A DNA stretch of 12,192 nucleotides from a bacterium (GCA_003230535.1 QIEW01000144.1:1-12192); one strand, 5' to 3'; positions 1 to 6,683 are shown, numbered from the stretch's first letter. Translations and numbers: made by a program. The notes: generated by a model not told the origin, from the letters alone.

Positions 1-1255
1 GCCAGCCGTCACGCATTGCCTCCCGGGTAGCGTTAGGTTTCCCCCAATAGCCCTCCATCAGGTTCGGGCCGCGCACCAGCAGTTCCCCTACTAGCTGTGC
101 CGCCAAGTCCTCTCCTCCATCATCGACCGCCTTCACCTGAACGCCGGGTATTGGTTTACCCACCGAACCGGCTTTGCTTTTCTCTAATGGATTGATGGAA
201 ACCACCGGCGCCGTTTCGGATAATCCATAACCTTCCAGCAGCGGCCGCTGGAAATTTTCTCTAAAATCATCCAGCACATCTCCCGGTAACGGCGCTCCCC
301 CGCTGATATAAATCCGTACCGGATTTAGACGCCTTTTTAACCAGGAGAGCCGCCTGCCGGCTAAGATGCGGTAAATGCTGGGAATACCTATAAACATTGT
401 CACGCGCTCCCTTATGATGGCCTGCTGAATTGCTTCCCGTTTAACAGCATCCAGAAGCACGATCCGAGCGCCGACAAAACATGGAAGCAAAATGGTAACG
501 GTAAAGGTGAAGGAGTGAAACAGGGGCAAAAACACCAGGAGCCTATCCTTTGGGGACACTCTCAGCGCTTTGGAGGAAGCCTCTACATTGGAGAGCAGGG
601 CAAAATGCGTAAGCATTACCCCTTTTGGTTCACCGGTGGTGCCTGAGGTATAGAACAGCACCGCCAGGGATGTGGGGTCTACCCTGGGAAGCGGAACGGG
701 ATTAGCGGTCAGTATCATTGGGTAAGTAGGATGACCCCGATAATTTCTAAGCCCCCGGACCTCCGGTTCCTGACCCGCTCTTACCCCAGCTTGGGGTTTT
801 ATCTTTTCAGGCCCTTGGCATACGGTGTCGTCACAATTTATGCCCTTACTTTTGGGCCTGTTTTGCTCTTCTACTACGATAATCCGCCGGATAAGTCCGG
901 ATTTGAGCCAGGCCCCCGCCTCTTTTAAAAAGCCGGTTCCGGTAACGAGTATCCGGGGAGTACAATCCTCCAAAATTGAGGCAATCTCCGGGGAGGACAG
1001 CATGGTATTTATGGGGACTACCACGCCTCCGGCCAGTAATGTCCCGTAGATTAAAGCCACATATTCCGGACAATTGGGCAGGAGGATCGCCAGCCGGTTT
1101 TGGGGCTCCAGGTTCATATGTACCAGGGCATAGGCGACCGCTTTTGCCTCTTCAAAGAGGTTACGGTAGGTAAGCTTCCGCCCCTTAAATACCAGCGCAG
1201 ATTGTTCCGGCCATTGGGAGGCCGCTTCCTCCAGCATCCGAGCTATGGTCATCAT
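1..1255 (-). CDS. AMP-forming acyl-CoA synthetase / ligase, C-terminus cut by window edge
   Basis: This gene is an adenylate-forming (ANL superfamily) enzyme that activates a carboxylic acid, probably a fatty acid, to acyl-AMP and then acyl-CoA in the cytoplasm. The frame is open for about 418 codons from the ATG at 1255 to the left edge. Visible motifs are the P-loop core YTSGTTGEPKGVMLTH at residues 202-217, FLPLFHSF shortly after it, ISGGAPLP, and EGYGLSETAP near residues 341-350, which completes the AMP-binding pocket. The last visible part (GELLVRGPNLMEGYWGKP) leads into the hinge. The hinge Asp motif and the catalytic C-terminal Lys lie beyond the window; family members are about 500 residues, so roughly 80-100 are missing. 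Two adjacent ATGs (1255 and 1252) could start it, and neither has a strong Shine-Dalgarno. The family is certain, but long-chain versus other acid specificity cannot be read from this part. Confidence 0.93.
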   Translation of the reverse strand, partial: MMTIARMLEEAASQWPEQSALVFKGRKLTYRNLFEEAKAVAYALVHMNLEPQNRLAILLPNCPEYVALIYGTLLAGGVVVPINTMLSSPEIASILEDCTPRILVTGTGFLKEAGAWLKSGLIRRIIVVEEQNRPKSKGINCDDTVCQGPEKIKPQAGVRAGQEPEVRGLRNYRGHPTYPMILTANPVPLPRVDPTSLAVLFYTSGTTGEPKGVMLTHFALLSNVEASSKALRVSPKDRLLVFLPLFHSFTFTVTILLPCFVGARIVLLDAVKREAIQQAIIRERVTMFIGIPSIYRILAGRRLSWLKRRLNPVRIYISGGAPLPGDVLDDFRENFQRPLLEGYGLSETAPVVSINPLEKSKAGSVGKPIPGVQVKAVDDGGEDLAAQLVGELLVRGPNLMEGYWGKPNATREAMRDGW

Positions 1256-1266
1256 GATAAATTTAG

Positions 1267-1295
1267 CGTATAGGGATTTCCTGGTTTAGGCCCAA
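1267..1295 (-). promoter_or_regulatory. Weak candidate sigma-A promoter for the acyl-CoA synthetase
   Basis: On the minus strand TTGGGC (1290-1295) is followed after 17 bases by TATACG (1267-1272). This gives 3/6 and 4/6 matches to the sigma-A consensus with ideal spacing. Transcription would begin very close to the ATG at 1255, leaving almost no leader. It lies between the double-hairpin repeat and the gene start. The match is weak and unconfirmed. Confidence 0.22.
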
Positions 1296-1311
1296 TAAAA
1301 CAGGTAGATAA

Positions 1312-1391
1312 GTTTTTATGTGCTGTCGGGTTCTCAAACCCGACAGGCTGAATGGGTGGCAGGTTTGAGAACCTGCCACCACCTAAAATTT
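1312..1391. repeat. Double-hairpin palindromic element, copy 1
   Basis: This intergenic element has two perfect hairpins. Hairpin 1 has a 10-bp stem (1323-1332 with 1337-1346) and loop CTCA. Hairpin 2 has an 11-bp stem (1355-1365 with 1370-1380) and loop TGAG. The two loops are reverse complements of each other. The flanks GTTTTTATGTGC on the left and ACCTAAAAT on the right also recur around the copy at 4576-4654. The element lies between the acr3 stop and the acyl-CoA synthetase start. No poly-T tract follows either hairpin on either strand, so it is not an ordinary rho-independent terminator. A REP-like or MITE-like dispersed palindrome is the best description. Confidence 0.8.
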
Positions 1392-1442
1392 TCACCTGAG
1401 CCTCTTGCAAAACTGTATTCAGATTGTCATTACAGGGATAGA

Positions 1443-2555
1443 CTACCCGGCAAGTTCTGGTCGGCAATGAGGCAGCTTCAATTCACAGCCCCGGAACCAG
1501 TGGCAAGTCCTTTTACAGAAAGCTACCAAGCCTAACATTACAGGAACCTCTATCAGTACTCCCACTACAGTGGCCAGGGCTGCACCGGATGATAATCCAA
1601 ACAACATCGCGGACGTTGCAATAGCTACCTCGAAATGATTGGAAGCGCCTATCATGGCCGAAGGCGCTGCATCTTTATAGGTAAGATTGAAATACTTAGC
1701 CAGCGCATAAGTGAGGCCGAAAATAAATACAGTCTGAATAAACAGCGGGATGGCAATCCATAAAATAGTCAAGGGATTATTAATTATTATTTCTCCCTTG
1801 AAGGAGAATAAAAGCGCCAGAGTTGCCAGTAACGCAATTATGCTTACCGGAGCTAAGCAGTGGAGGAACCTGTTTTGAAACCACTCCAGACCTTTCTTCC
1901 TTATAATCAATTTCCTTGAAAAATATCCGGCTGCCAAAGGCAAAGCTACATATATAAAAACTGAAAGTAATATCGTTTTCCAGGGTATCGGCATCGCGTT
2001 AACTTTAAGTAATAATCCTCCCAACGGCCCATAGAGAACTAACATTGCCAGTGAGTTGATGGCCACCATTACCAACGTGTGTCCGTCGTTTCCTTCAGCC
2101 AGATGTCCCCATATTAACACCATTGCCGTACACGGAGCAATTCCCAGGAGGATGCACCCGGCAACATAACTCCTCCACAATTCTACTTCCTGACCGGATT
2201 TCACTATCTCCAGGCCGGGCAACAAATCTCGAAACAGATACCCCAAAAAAAATGTTGCAATTACATACATAGTAAAAGGTTTTATAAGCCAGTTAACGAA
2301 TAGGGTTAGAAATACCGGTTTAGGCATTTTACCCGCTTGTATTACCTCGGCAAAGTCTATTTTTACCATAATGGGATACATCATAAAGAAAAGGCAGGCC
2401 GCAATCGGGATGGAAACCTGATAAATTGAAAACGAATCCAACGCCAGCGCCAGATCAGGAGCAACCCTGCCCAATATTATTCCAGCAGCAATACATAGAA
2501 ATACCCATAAAGTAAGATATTTCTCAAATATATTCAGCTTTTTTTCTTCAGCCAT
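1443..2555 (-). CDS. acr3: ACR3-family arsenite efflux protein
   Basis: This 370-residue inner-membrane secondary carrier belongs to the BASS superfamily, with about ten hydrophobic segments, and exports arsenite (some relatives also antimonite) using the proton gradient. Diagnostic features are the conserved cysteine of TM4 in [18 protein letters not shown] (Cys142) and the conserved TM10 glutamate in [10 protein letters not shown] (Glu336), both known to be essential in ACR3 proteins. The N-terminal [17 protein letters not shown] and [18 protein letters not shown] are also typical. The ATG at 2555 has a GAGG motif nine bases upstream. The gene lies 47 bases downstream of the second foldase gene on the same strand, so it may be cotranscribed; no arsR or arsC is visible. 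The C-terminus is unusually cysteine-rich (Cys347, 351, 357 and 364) after the last membrane segment. Function is assigned from family motifs. Confidence 0.93.
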   Translation of the reverse strand: MAEEKKLNIFEKYLTLWVFLCIAAGIILGRVAPDLALALDSFSIYQVSIPIAACLFFMMYPIMVKIDFAEVIQAGKMPKPVFLTLFVNWLIKPFTMYVIATFFLGYLFRDLLPGLEIVKSGQEVELWRSYVAGCILLGIAPCTAMVLIWGHLAEGNDGHTLVMVAINSLAMLVLYGPLGGLLLKVNAMPIPWKTILLSVFIYVALPLAAGYFSRKLIIRKKGLEWFQNRFLHCLAPVSIIALLATLALLFSFKGEIIINNPLTILWIAIPLFIQTVFIFGLTYALAKYFNLTYKDAAPSAMIGASNHFEVAIATSAMLFGLSSGAALATVVGVLIEVPVMLGLVAFCKRTCHWFRGCELKLPHCRPELAG

Positions 2556-2602
2556 ATGCTGTGCCTCGACTAATCTTTTGTAAGCGCTTTCAATCTTAGA
2601 TA

Positions 2603-3562
2603 TCAGAACATAACCTTAATGGAAGCTTGTCGACGGAGCTCTTCAGTCCAGTTTTTTAATTGTGTTTCCAGCTTTCGCTTACGAAGAAGTTCCTCTATTT
2701 CCCGGTTCAGTTTCATATCAGTATCGGGGGTAGGAAGTCGGCGCTCGACGACCTGCATCAGTTGATAACCGAAGCGGCTCCGGATCTGCCGCACCTCCCC
2801 CGCCTTCATCTTCCAAACTACTTCTTCAAACTCCGGTATTAGCTGTCCCCGGGTAAAATCGCCTAAATCACCGCTGGTTGATCCGGGAGATTTCTTAAAT
2901 TTATCCATTAGCTCCTCAAAACTATCTCCATTGCGGAGCGCTTCCTCAGCCTCTTCGGCCCTCTTTCCCGCCGCCTGTGAGACCTTAGCTGAGGAATCCT
3001 CGGGAACCTGGAATAGAATATGCCTCAGACGAACCCACTCCCGGTTACTGTATTCCTCTCTATGCTGCTGGTAATATTCCATTACTTCTTCTTTAGTGAC
3101 CACAATTTTGGATCGGACTTCAGTTTTTAGCAGCTTATTCAGTTTTATTTTTTCAATGACCTGCTTCCGCAAACCTTCCAAGGTCAGCCCTTGCTCGGTA
3201 AGCGCTGTTTTTAGCTCATCCATACCTTGCAAACCATTATTTTGGGCAATCTCAGTCAGAGCCGCCAGCACCTGATCCTCATGCACCACGATTTTCCTGC
3301 GCTCGGCCTGCTGAAGCTGAAGTTTTTTGTCAATCAATTGATCCAGCAGCTTGCTCTCTCTCTCCTTAGCTTCCTTTCCGGCGGAAGGGGCGCCGGCGTC
3401 CTCCTTAGAAAGCAACGCATAGTTTATCTCCTGGAGCCCGCTCAGGGTGATAATCTCCCCGTTCACAATAGCTATTATCCGATCTATTATTACCGCCTGA
3501 GCTGGTGACCAACTCAGGATTAGTACCCCAAGAACTATCCCTAAACCTCTTTTTATCTTCAT
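2603..3562 (-). CDS. SurA/PrsA-like peptidyl-prolyl isomerase (PpiC parvulin domain), second of pair
   Basis: This 319-residue exported foldase/chaperone should act outside the cytoplasmic membrane on newly secreted proteins. Residues 1-23 form a signal peptide (basic MKIKR, hydrophobic core, cleavage near AQA). Residues 24-150 are a helical SurA-N-like chaperone domain ([16 protein letters not shown]). A parvulin domain spans about 176-275 ([43 protein letters not shown]), followed by a basic helical C-terminus. The first catalytic-type His of the RHIL motif is present (His181), but the usual second His in the GxH position is Gln267. There is no lipobox, so it is probably periplasmic or released. 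Its ATG overlaps the stop of the upstream foldase in the sequence ATGA (3559-3562), which indicates translational coupling. acr3 follows 47 bases downstream. Confidence 0.92.
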   Translation of the reverse strand: MKIKRGLGIVLGVLILSWSPAQAVIIDRIIAIVNGEIITLSGLQEINYALLSKEDAGAPSAGKEAKERESKLLDQLIDKKLQLQQAERRKIVVHEDQVLAALTEIAQNNGLQGMDELKTALTEQGLTLEGLRKQVIEKIKLNKLLKTEVRSKIVVTKEEVMEYYQQHREEYSNREWVRLRHILFQVPEDSSAKVSQAAGKRAEEAEEALRNGDSFEELMDKFKKSPGSTSGDLGDFTRGQLIPEFEEVVWKMKAGEVRQIRSRFGYQLMQVVERRLPTPDTDMKLNREIEELLRKRKLETQLKNWTEELRRQASIKVMF

Positions 3563-4545
3563 GGTTTTTCCAGCAAATAAGGGTTAATCTTTATAGCGGA
3601 TTTCCCCCAAAGTTGCGCCAGCCACACGGCAGCCGCTTGTTCCTGCTTTTCTTGCTTCAACCTTCTTCTGATTTGCTCCTCTACCTCCTCAAAAGAAAGC
3701 TGGTAAGGTTCCTTTCTGTCTATCAGCTTAAAAATATGATAGCCGTAACGGCTTTGCACCACATCGCTTATCTGACCTTTTTTCTCAATTAAAAATACGG
3801 CCTTATCAAACTCTTTCGGCATCAGCCCAGGGCTGAAATAGCCTAAATCGCCATCCTTTTCACCGTCGGGACTTAAAGATTTAGTCCGCGCCAATTTGGC
3901 GAAATTTTCCCCCCGCTGAAGCTGCTTAAGGATATCGCGGGCTTCTCGTTCCGTCTCCACCATAATCTGCCGCACCCGCACTTGAGTAGGCTGATAAAAC
4001 TCATGCTGATCTGCGTCATAGTAAGCCCTGGCTTCGAGGCCGGTTATCCGGACTTCTGCATGTTTGTCAAGCGTCTTATTAACTATAAGATTATTTTTGA
4101 AATCCGCCAGCCAGTTCTGGTCATTGTTGGGTGGAAAACGAGCAGTAGTAACTTCACCGCTGGGGTCTATGCTTTTTAGTTTGTCCAATTCCTCCTGAAG
4201 TTCAGAAGGCGAAATACTTATCCGTAATTTCCGGGCCTGTTGAAGAATAAGTTTTTGATCGATGAGTTTATTTAAAATTTCCCGTTGCACTTTAGGAAGG
4301 TTCTGTTCGGCTTGGGGGGGGGTCCCCCTTCTAAACTGATACTTAATGGGAAGCAAGTGCCGGTTCAACTCAGCTAACAATATAGGTTCTCCATTAACTT
4401 TAGCGACCACAATTTCTTCTTCCTGAGATTGGTCTTCCGCCGGATGTTTTTCACTTTTCCCGCAACACACCAGATTAAATCCCAGCCCGAAGACCGTCAG
4501 AAGGATAAGGAACTGTTCCAGATATCTGTGTTTACCGGTTATCAT
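3559..4545 (-). CDS. PrsA/SurA-like peptidyl-prolyl isomerase, probable lipoprotein, first of pair
   Basis: This 328-residue extracytoplasmic foldase has an N-terminal hydrophobic segment (residues 8-26) followed by LVCCGKSEKH. A lipid-modified Cys27 or Cys28 is likely, although the box (NLVC or LVCC) is not the ideal L-A-G/S-C. A charged linker leads to the SurA-N-like motif VAKVNGEPILLAELNRHLL at about residues 46-64. The parvulin domain runs from about 186 to 276 (VRVRQIMV, DGDLGYFSPGLMPKEFDKAVF, SRYGYHIFKL). The usual first active-site His is Gln193, while the second, His270, is kept, the mirror image of its neighbour. The gene overlaps the next foldase by 4 bases (ATGA). An uninterrupted run of nine C on the coding strand lies in the RGTPPQ codons. 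The start ATG at 4545 has no clear Shine-Dalgarno. Confidence 0.9.
   Translation of the reverse strand: MITGKHRYLEQFLILLTVFGLGFNLVCCGKSEKHPAEDQSQEEEIVVAKVNGEPILLAELNRHLLPIKYQFRRGTPPQAEQNLPKVQREILNKLIDQKLILQQARKLRISISPSELQEELDKLKSIDPSGEVTTARFPPNNDQNWLADFKNNLIVNKTLDKHAEVRITGLEARAYYDADQHEFYQPTQVRVRQIMVETEREARDILKQLQRGENFAKLARTKSLSPDGEKDGDLGYFSPGLMPKEFDKAVFLIEKKGQISDVVQSRYGYHIFKLIDRKEPYQLSFEEVEEQIRRRLKQEKQEQAAAVWLAQLWGKSAIKINPYLLEKP
4314..4322. repeat. Homopolymeric G9 tract inside the foldase gene
   Basis: Nine consecutive G on the plus strand (C9 on the coding strand) are followed by TCCCCC. They encode the Thr-Pro-Pro stretch at about residues 75-77. A slip of one base would shift the frame and truncate the protein in its first quarter. 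It is the longest G/C homopolymer noticed in the window. Confidence 0.85.
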
Positions 4546-4575
4546 ATGCTATTTTAAAGCAGGGTTAAATTTCAA

Positions 4576-4654
4576 GTTTTTGTGCAGTCAGGTCCTCAGA
4601 CCTGACTGGTATTTGGGGATGTCAGATTTCTTGAATCTGACACCACAGAAAATG
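4576..4654. repeat. Double-hairpin palindromic element, copy 2
   Basis: This is a second copy of the architecture at 1312-1391. Hairpin 1 has a 10-bp stem (4585-4594 with 4599-4608) and the same loop CTCA. Hairpin 2 has a 9-bp stem (4620-4628 with 4634-4642) and loop TCTTG. The left flank GTTTTTGTGC and right flank ACCACAGAAAAT match the flanks of copy 1. Stem bases differ from copy 1 at several positions, yet both arms have changed together. It lies between the symporter stop (4675) and the first foldase start (4545). Neither strand has a T-tract after the stems. Confidence 0.78.
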
Positions 4655-4674
4655 GAAATTACTATACGCTCAAG

Positions 4675-6165
4675 TTAGACTATGAGGTGGTCTTCTTCCG
4701 GACGGCGCTCATATTTTAGCTTATTAGGTTCCCATTTGGGGATAGTAACCGCAACAGCCAGGACGATAGTGGCCGCTATCCAGCCCAGCCCTAACAGCAA
4801 TAAGGCGGCCACCGGATAGTTTCCATAAGGTTCGCTAAACTCACCAATAAGTGAGCTTCCCACCATATATAATAATACTGCGGGCGTAAAAATCCGGATC
4901 ATAAAATCCCATGCCTTATTAAGCTTCCAGGAAGATACCTCATTAATATGTTTTCTTAAAATATAAGCTTTCACCACCCACCCTACAATTATACATTCTA
5001 ACAATCCGGCTACCACTAAACCATATTGAGTAATGAAATGATCCACAATATCCAACCAGAAAAGTCCCGCCCCGGAAGTGAACACCAAACTGCCTAAAAA
5101 TCCACACCCGCATAGAGCAGTTACCACCTTTGCCCTTGTAAGTTGATGCCGATTGCCGAATTTATCCAGAATAGCCGAATTCATTGCCTCAACGAGAGAA
5201 ACACCGGAGGATAGACCCGCAATTAACAAGGCAGAGAAAAACAGCACCCCAAACAACTTGTTAAGCATCGGTAAAAGGGATATTGCTTCAGGATACACGA
5301 TAAAAGCTAATGCCGGGCCCTTGTCTATGACCTCCGATATGGCGACCCCCTTTGTTGTCGCCATATAGCCAATCACAGAAAATACGGCAAAACCGGCTAT
5401 AAAAGAGTAACCACAGTTAGTTATGCTGGTAATCAGGGCGTTCTTTACCAAATCGGATTCTTCCGGCAGATAGCTGGCGTAAGTAATCATAATCCCAAAA
5501 GCCAGTGAAAGCGTAAAGAATATTTGCCCATAAGCGGCGACCCAAACTTTGAGGTTCCAAATCTTGGAAAAATCCGGTTTTAAATACCATTTAATTCCAT
5601 TGAGAGCTCCGGGAAGAGTTACGCCCCAAATCACCAGCACCAGGGTCAGGATGAACAGGGCCGGCATAAATATCTCGCAGGCTCTTTCTATGCCGTGGTT
5701 TATCTCTTTATAGCAGATGAGCCAGGTAACAATCCATACCAATAATGTGCTGATAAATATGGGCCATCGTATGCCTCCAAGGTTAAATACCCCTTTACTT
5801 AAGCCAAGAAATTCTTTGTAGAAAAAAGCTTGGGCGTCTTGGCCCCATTTCAAACTTAAACTATAGTAAGCAAAATTAGCACACCAACCAATAATGACCG
5901 AATAATACAGCATTATCCCAAACATCACAAAAACCGGCATCCACCAGCCAAGCCATTCATGTCTCCGGCCTATTTTGGCAAAACTAAGCGCCGACGAACC
6001 ATGTTCCTTATGGCCTAAAGCATATTCCAATATCATCAGCGGGATACCTGTAGTTATCAGAGCGACAAAATAAGGCACCAGAAATGCCCCGCCGCCGTTA
6101 TCGTAGCACATGTATGAAAACCGCCAGATGTTCCCCAGCCCAGCCAAACTGCGACTTCCAAACAT
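4675..6165 (-). CDS. Sodium-dependent neurotransmitter:sodium symporter (NSS/SNF) family transporter, N-terminus damaged
   Basis: This LeuT-fold secondary transporter should import an amino acid or similar solute with sodium. The open frame of 496 residues has eleven or so hydrophobic segments and opens with the family hallmark GLGNIWRFSYMCYDNGGGAF (TM1b), followed by PLMILEYALGHK (TM2). TM6 with FFTLSLAFGIMITYASYLP and a charged C-terminus are also visible. The ATG at 6165 (MFGSRSLAGLGN) is probably not the original start. A typical N-terminus (WKSQFG) sits just upstream in another frame from an ATG at 6196, and about ten residues of TM1a are absent between the two. The protein as written lacks half of the TM1 sodium/substrate site and may be inactive unless this is a sequence error. 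It has its own promoter and leader terminator upstream. Confidence 0.85.
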   Translation of the reverse strand: MFGSRSLAGLGNIWRFSYMCYDNGGGAFLVPYFVALITTGIPLMILEYALGHKEHGSSALSFAKIGRRHEWLGWWMPVFVMFGIMLYYSVIIGWCANFAYYSLSLKWGQDAQAFFYKEFLGLSKGVFNLGGIRWPIFISTLLVWIVTWLICYKEINHGIERACEIFMPALFILTLVLVIWGVTLPGALNGIKWYLKPDFSKIWNLKVWVAAYGQIFFTLSLAFGIMITYASYLPEESDLVKNALITSITNCGYSFIAGFAVFSVIGYMATTKGVAISEVIDKGPALAFIVYPEAISLLPMLNKLFGVLFFSALLIAGLSSGVSLVEAMNSAILDKFGNRHQLTRAKVVTALCGCGFLGSLVFTSGAGLFWLDIVDHFITQYGLVVAGLLECIIVGWVVKAYILRKHINEVSSWKLNKAWDFMIRIFTPAVLLYMVGSSLIGEFSEPYGNYPVAALLLLGLGWIAATIVLAVAVTIPKWEPNKLKYERRPEEDHLIV

Positions 6166-6196
6166 ATCTGTTTTCGGTTCTGTCAGATGTCCCCAT
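6143..6196 (-). pseudogene. Displaced N-terminal fragment of the NSS symporter
   Basis: From the ATG at 6196 an 18-codon stretch ending in YVWKSQFG reads like the cytoplasmic N-terminus of NSS transporters, which normally continues as F-I-L-A-A-x-G-S-A-V before GLGNIWRF. Here TTTGGC is followed after a single base by GGGCTGGGGAAC, read in a different frame. A loss of 29 bases (ten expected codons minus the one remaining base) explains both the missing residues and the shift. A stretch with GAAG lies upstream of this ATG as a weak ribosome site. This is direct sequence reading combined with family knowledge. Confidence 0.7.
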
Positions 6197-6251
6197 AAAG
6201 ATTTCTTCAGGCGGTTATACTACTGCATTTCCTATGCTACAGTAGCCTGGT

Positions 6252-6280
6252 AAAAAAAAGAGCCTCTCTTCAGGAGAGGC
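6252..6280 (-). terminator. Rho-independent terminator / possible attenuator in the symporter leader
   Basis: On the minus strand GCCTCTC pairs with GAGAGGC (7 bp, loop CTGAA, 6262-6280) and is followed after TC by eight T (6252-6259), the classic terminator form. It lies downstream of a strong extended -10 element and about 56 bases before the probable original symporter start. It could therefore act as a leader attenuator, or simply end transcription arriving from coaD. No known riboswitch core was recognised upstream of it. Confidence 0.8.
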
Positions 6281-6307
6281 CCCGGACGATAGAGCTGCCC
6301 TTGTCAT

Positions 6308-6316
6308 ATTATACCA
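6308..6316 (-). promoter_or_regulatory. Extended -10 promoter upstream of the symporter
   Basis: The minus strand reads TGGTATAAT, a perfect TATAAT -10 box (6308-6313) preceded by the TGn extension (6314-6316). No good -35 hexamer sits at 16-18 bases spacing (the best is CATGTC at 6331-6336), which is acceptable for extended -10 promoters. The transcript would start near 6301 and give a leader of roughly 105 bases containing the terminator hairpin. Confidence 0.5.
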
Positions 6317-6376
6317 TAACCCTACAACGAGACATGATTCAGATCTCGTAAATATGGGTGAAAATCAGTCCATTTT

Positions 6377-6500
6377 TTGGACACTTCATGGAGGATAGAA
6401 TTGTATTTCGGGAATCCTTCCCGAAATGAATCCGCATGAATCCGCTGTTATCACGACATGGATCTGTTTCGGGAGGGACTCCCGAAACACGAGTGTCCAA
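6377..6500. repeat. MITE-like element: 9-bp terminal inverted repeats enclosing two hairpins
   Basis: TTGGACACT (6377-6385) and its reverse complement AGTGTCCAA (6492-6500) bound a 124-base element. Inside are hairpin A (8-bp stem, 6406-6413 with 6419-6426, loop ATCCT) and hairpin B (10-bp stem, 6465-6474 with 6480-6489, loop GGGAC). Both stems share the core TTTCGGGA/TCCCGAAA. Between them lies a perfect tandem repeat of ATGAATCCGC (6426-6445). There is no coding capacity for a transposase, so if mobile it would depend on an enzyme elsewhere. No clear target duplication flanks it. Confidence 0.7.
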
Positions 6501-6597
6501 TATTCTTTCAATTCATTGATGTTGTTGGCGTTAGTCCTCTTTCTTGCAGGGCGGATTACGAGGTCTGTACTTAATTGCATTCAAAAGCATACTGATA

Positions 6598-6683
6598 TAA
6601 TGTTTCATACAAATCACCGAAGACTCTCGCTATGGAAGCGATCAGCTCCGAGCGTGTTTATGATCCCGACTTATTCAGGTTAA
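6598..6683. repeat. Dispersed direct repeat, copy 1 (overlaps coaD 3' end)
   Basis: About 86 bases match 8931-9019 in the same orientation, with shared blocks TCATACA, ATCACCGAA, CGCTATG, AAGCGA, GCGTGTT and ATGATCCCGA, ending at GGTTAA. Read on the plus strand the differences fall largely at third codon positions, and the similarity stops at a shared TAA, which suggests the decayed 3' end of a protein gene. The last coaD codons and its stop lie inside this repeat. Confidence 0.72.

Larger units (their letters stand above)
6197..6657. other. Long intergenic region between coaD and the symporter
   Basis: This 461-base stretch has no credible protein gene. From right to left it holds most of direct-repeat copy 1 (6598-6657), about 100 bases with nothing recognisable (6501-6597), the inverted-repeat double-hairpin element (6377-6500), an extended -10 promoter near 6308-6316, a terminator-like hairpin with U-tract (6252-6280), and a smaller imperfect stem (CTACTG with CAGTAG, around 6219-6245) just before the symporter start. 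The minus-strand frame at 6386-6580 is mostly made of the palindromic element and is not convincing as a protein. Confidence 0.75.

Noticed and set aside
731-1173. Several overlapping small frames on both strands inside the acyl-CoA synthetase region
   Set aside because: A single uninterrupted minus-strand frame with all expected adenylation motifs covers the region, and the small frames are shadows of it.
1323-1380. Pair of strong hairpins as bidirectional terminators between acr3 and the acyl-CoA synthetase gene
   Set aside because: Neither strand has a run of T after the stems, and the same unit recurs elsewhere with conserved flanks, which fits a dispersed element better.
6386-6580. 64-codon minus-strand open frame between coaD and the symporter
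   Set aside because: Most of it is made of the two hairpins and the tandem repeat of the palindromic element, there is no good ribosome site, and the protein shows no recognisable motif.
6598-6683. Repeat pair as a known riboswitch (molybdenum cofactor, fluoride, glycine and others considered)
   Set aside because: None of the conserved cores of those classes could be found in either copy, and the differences between copies look more like third-position codon changes.
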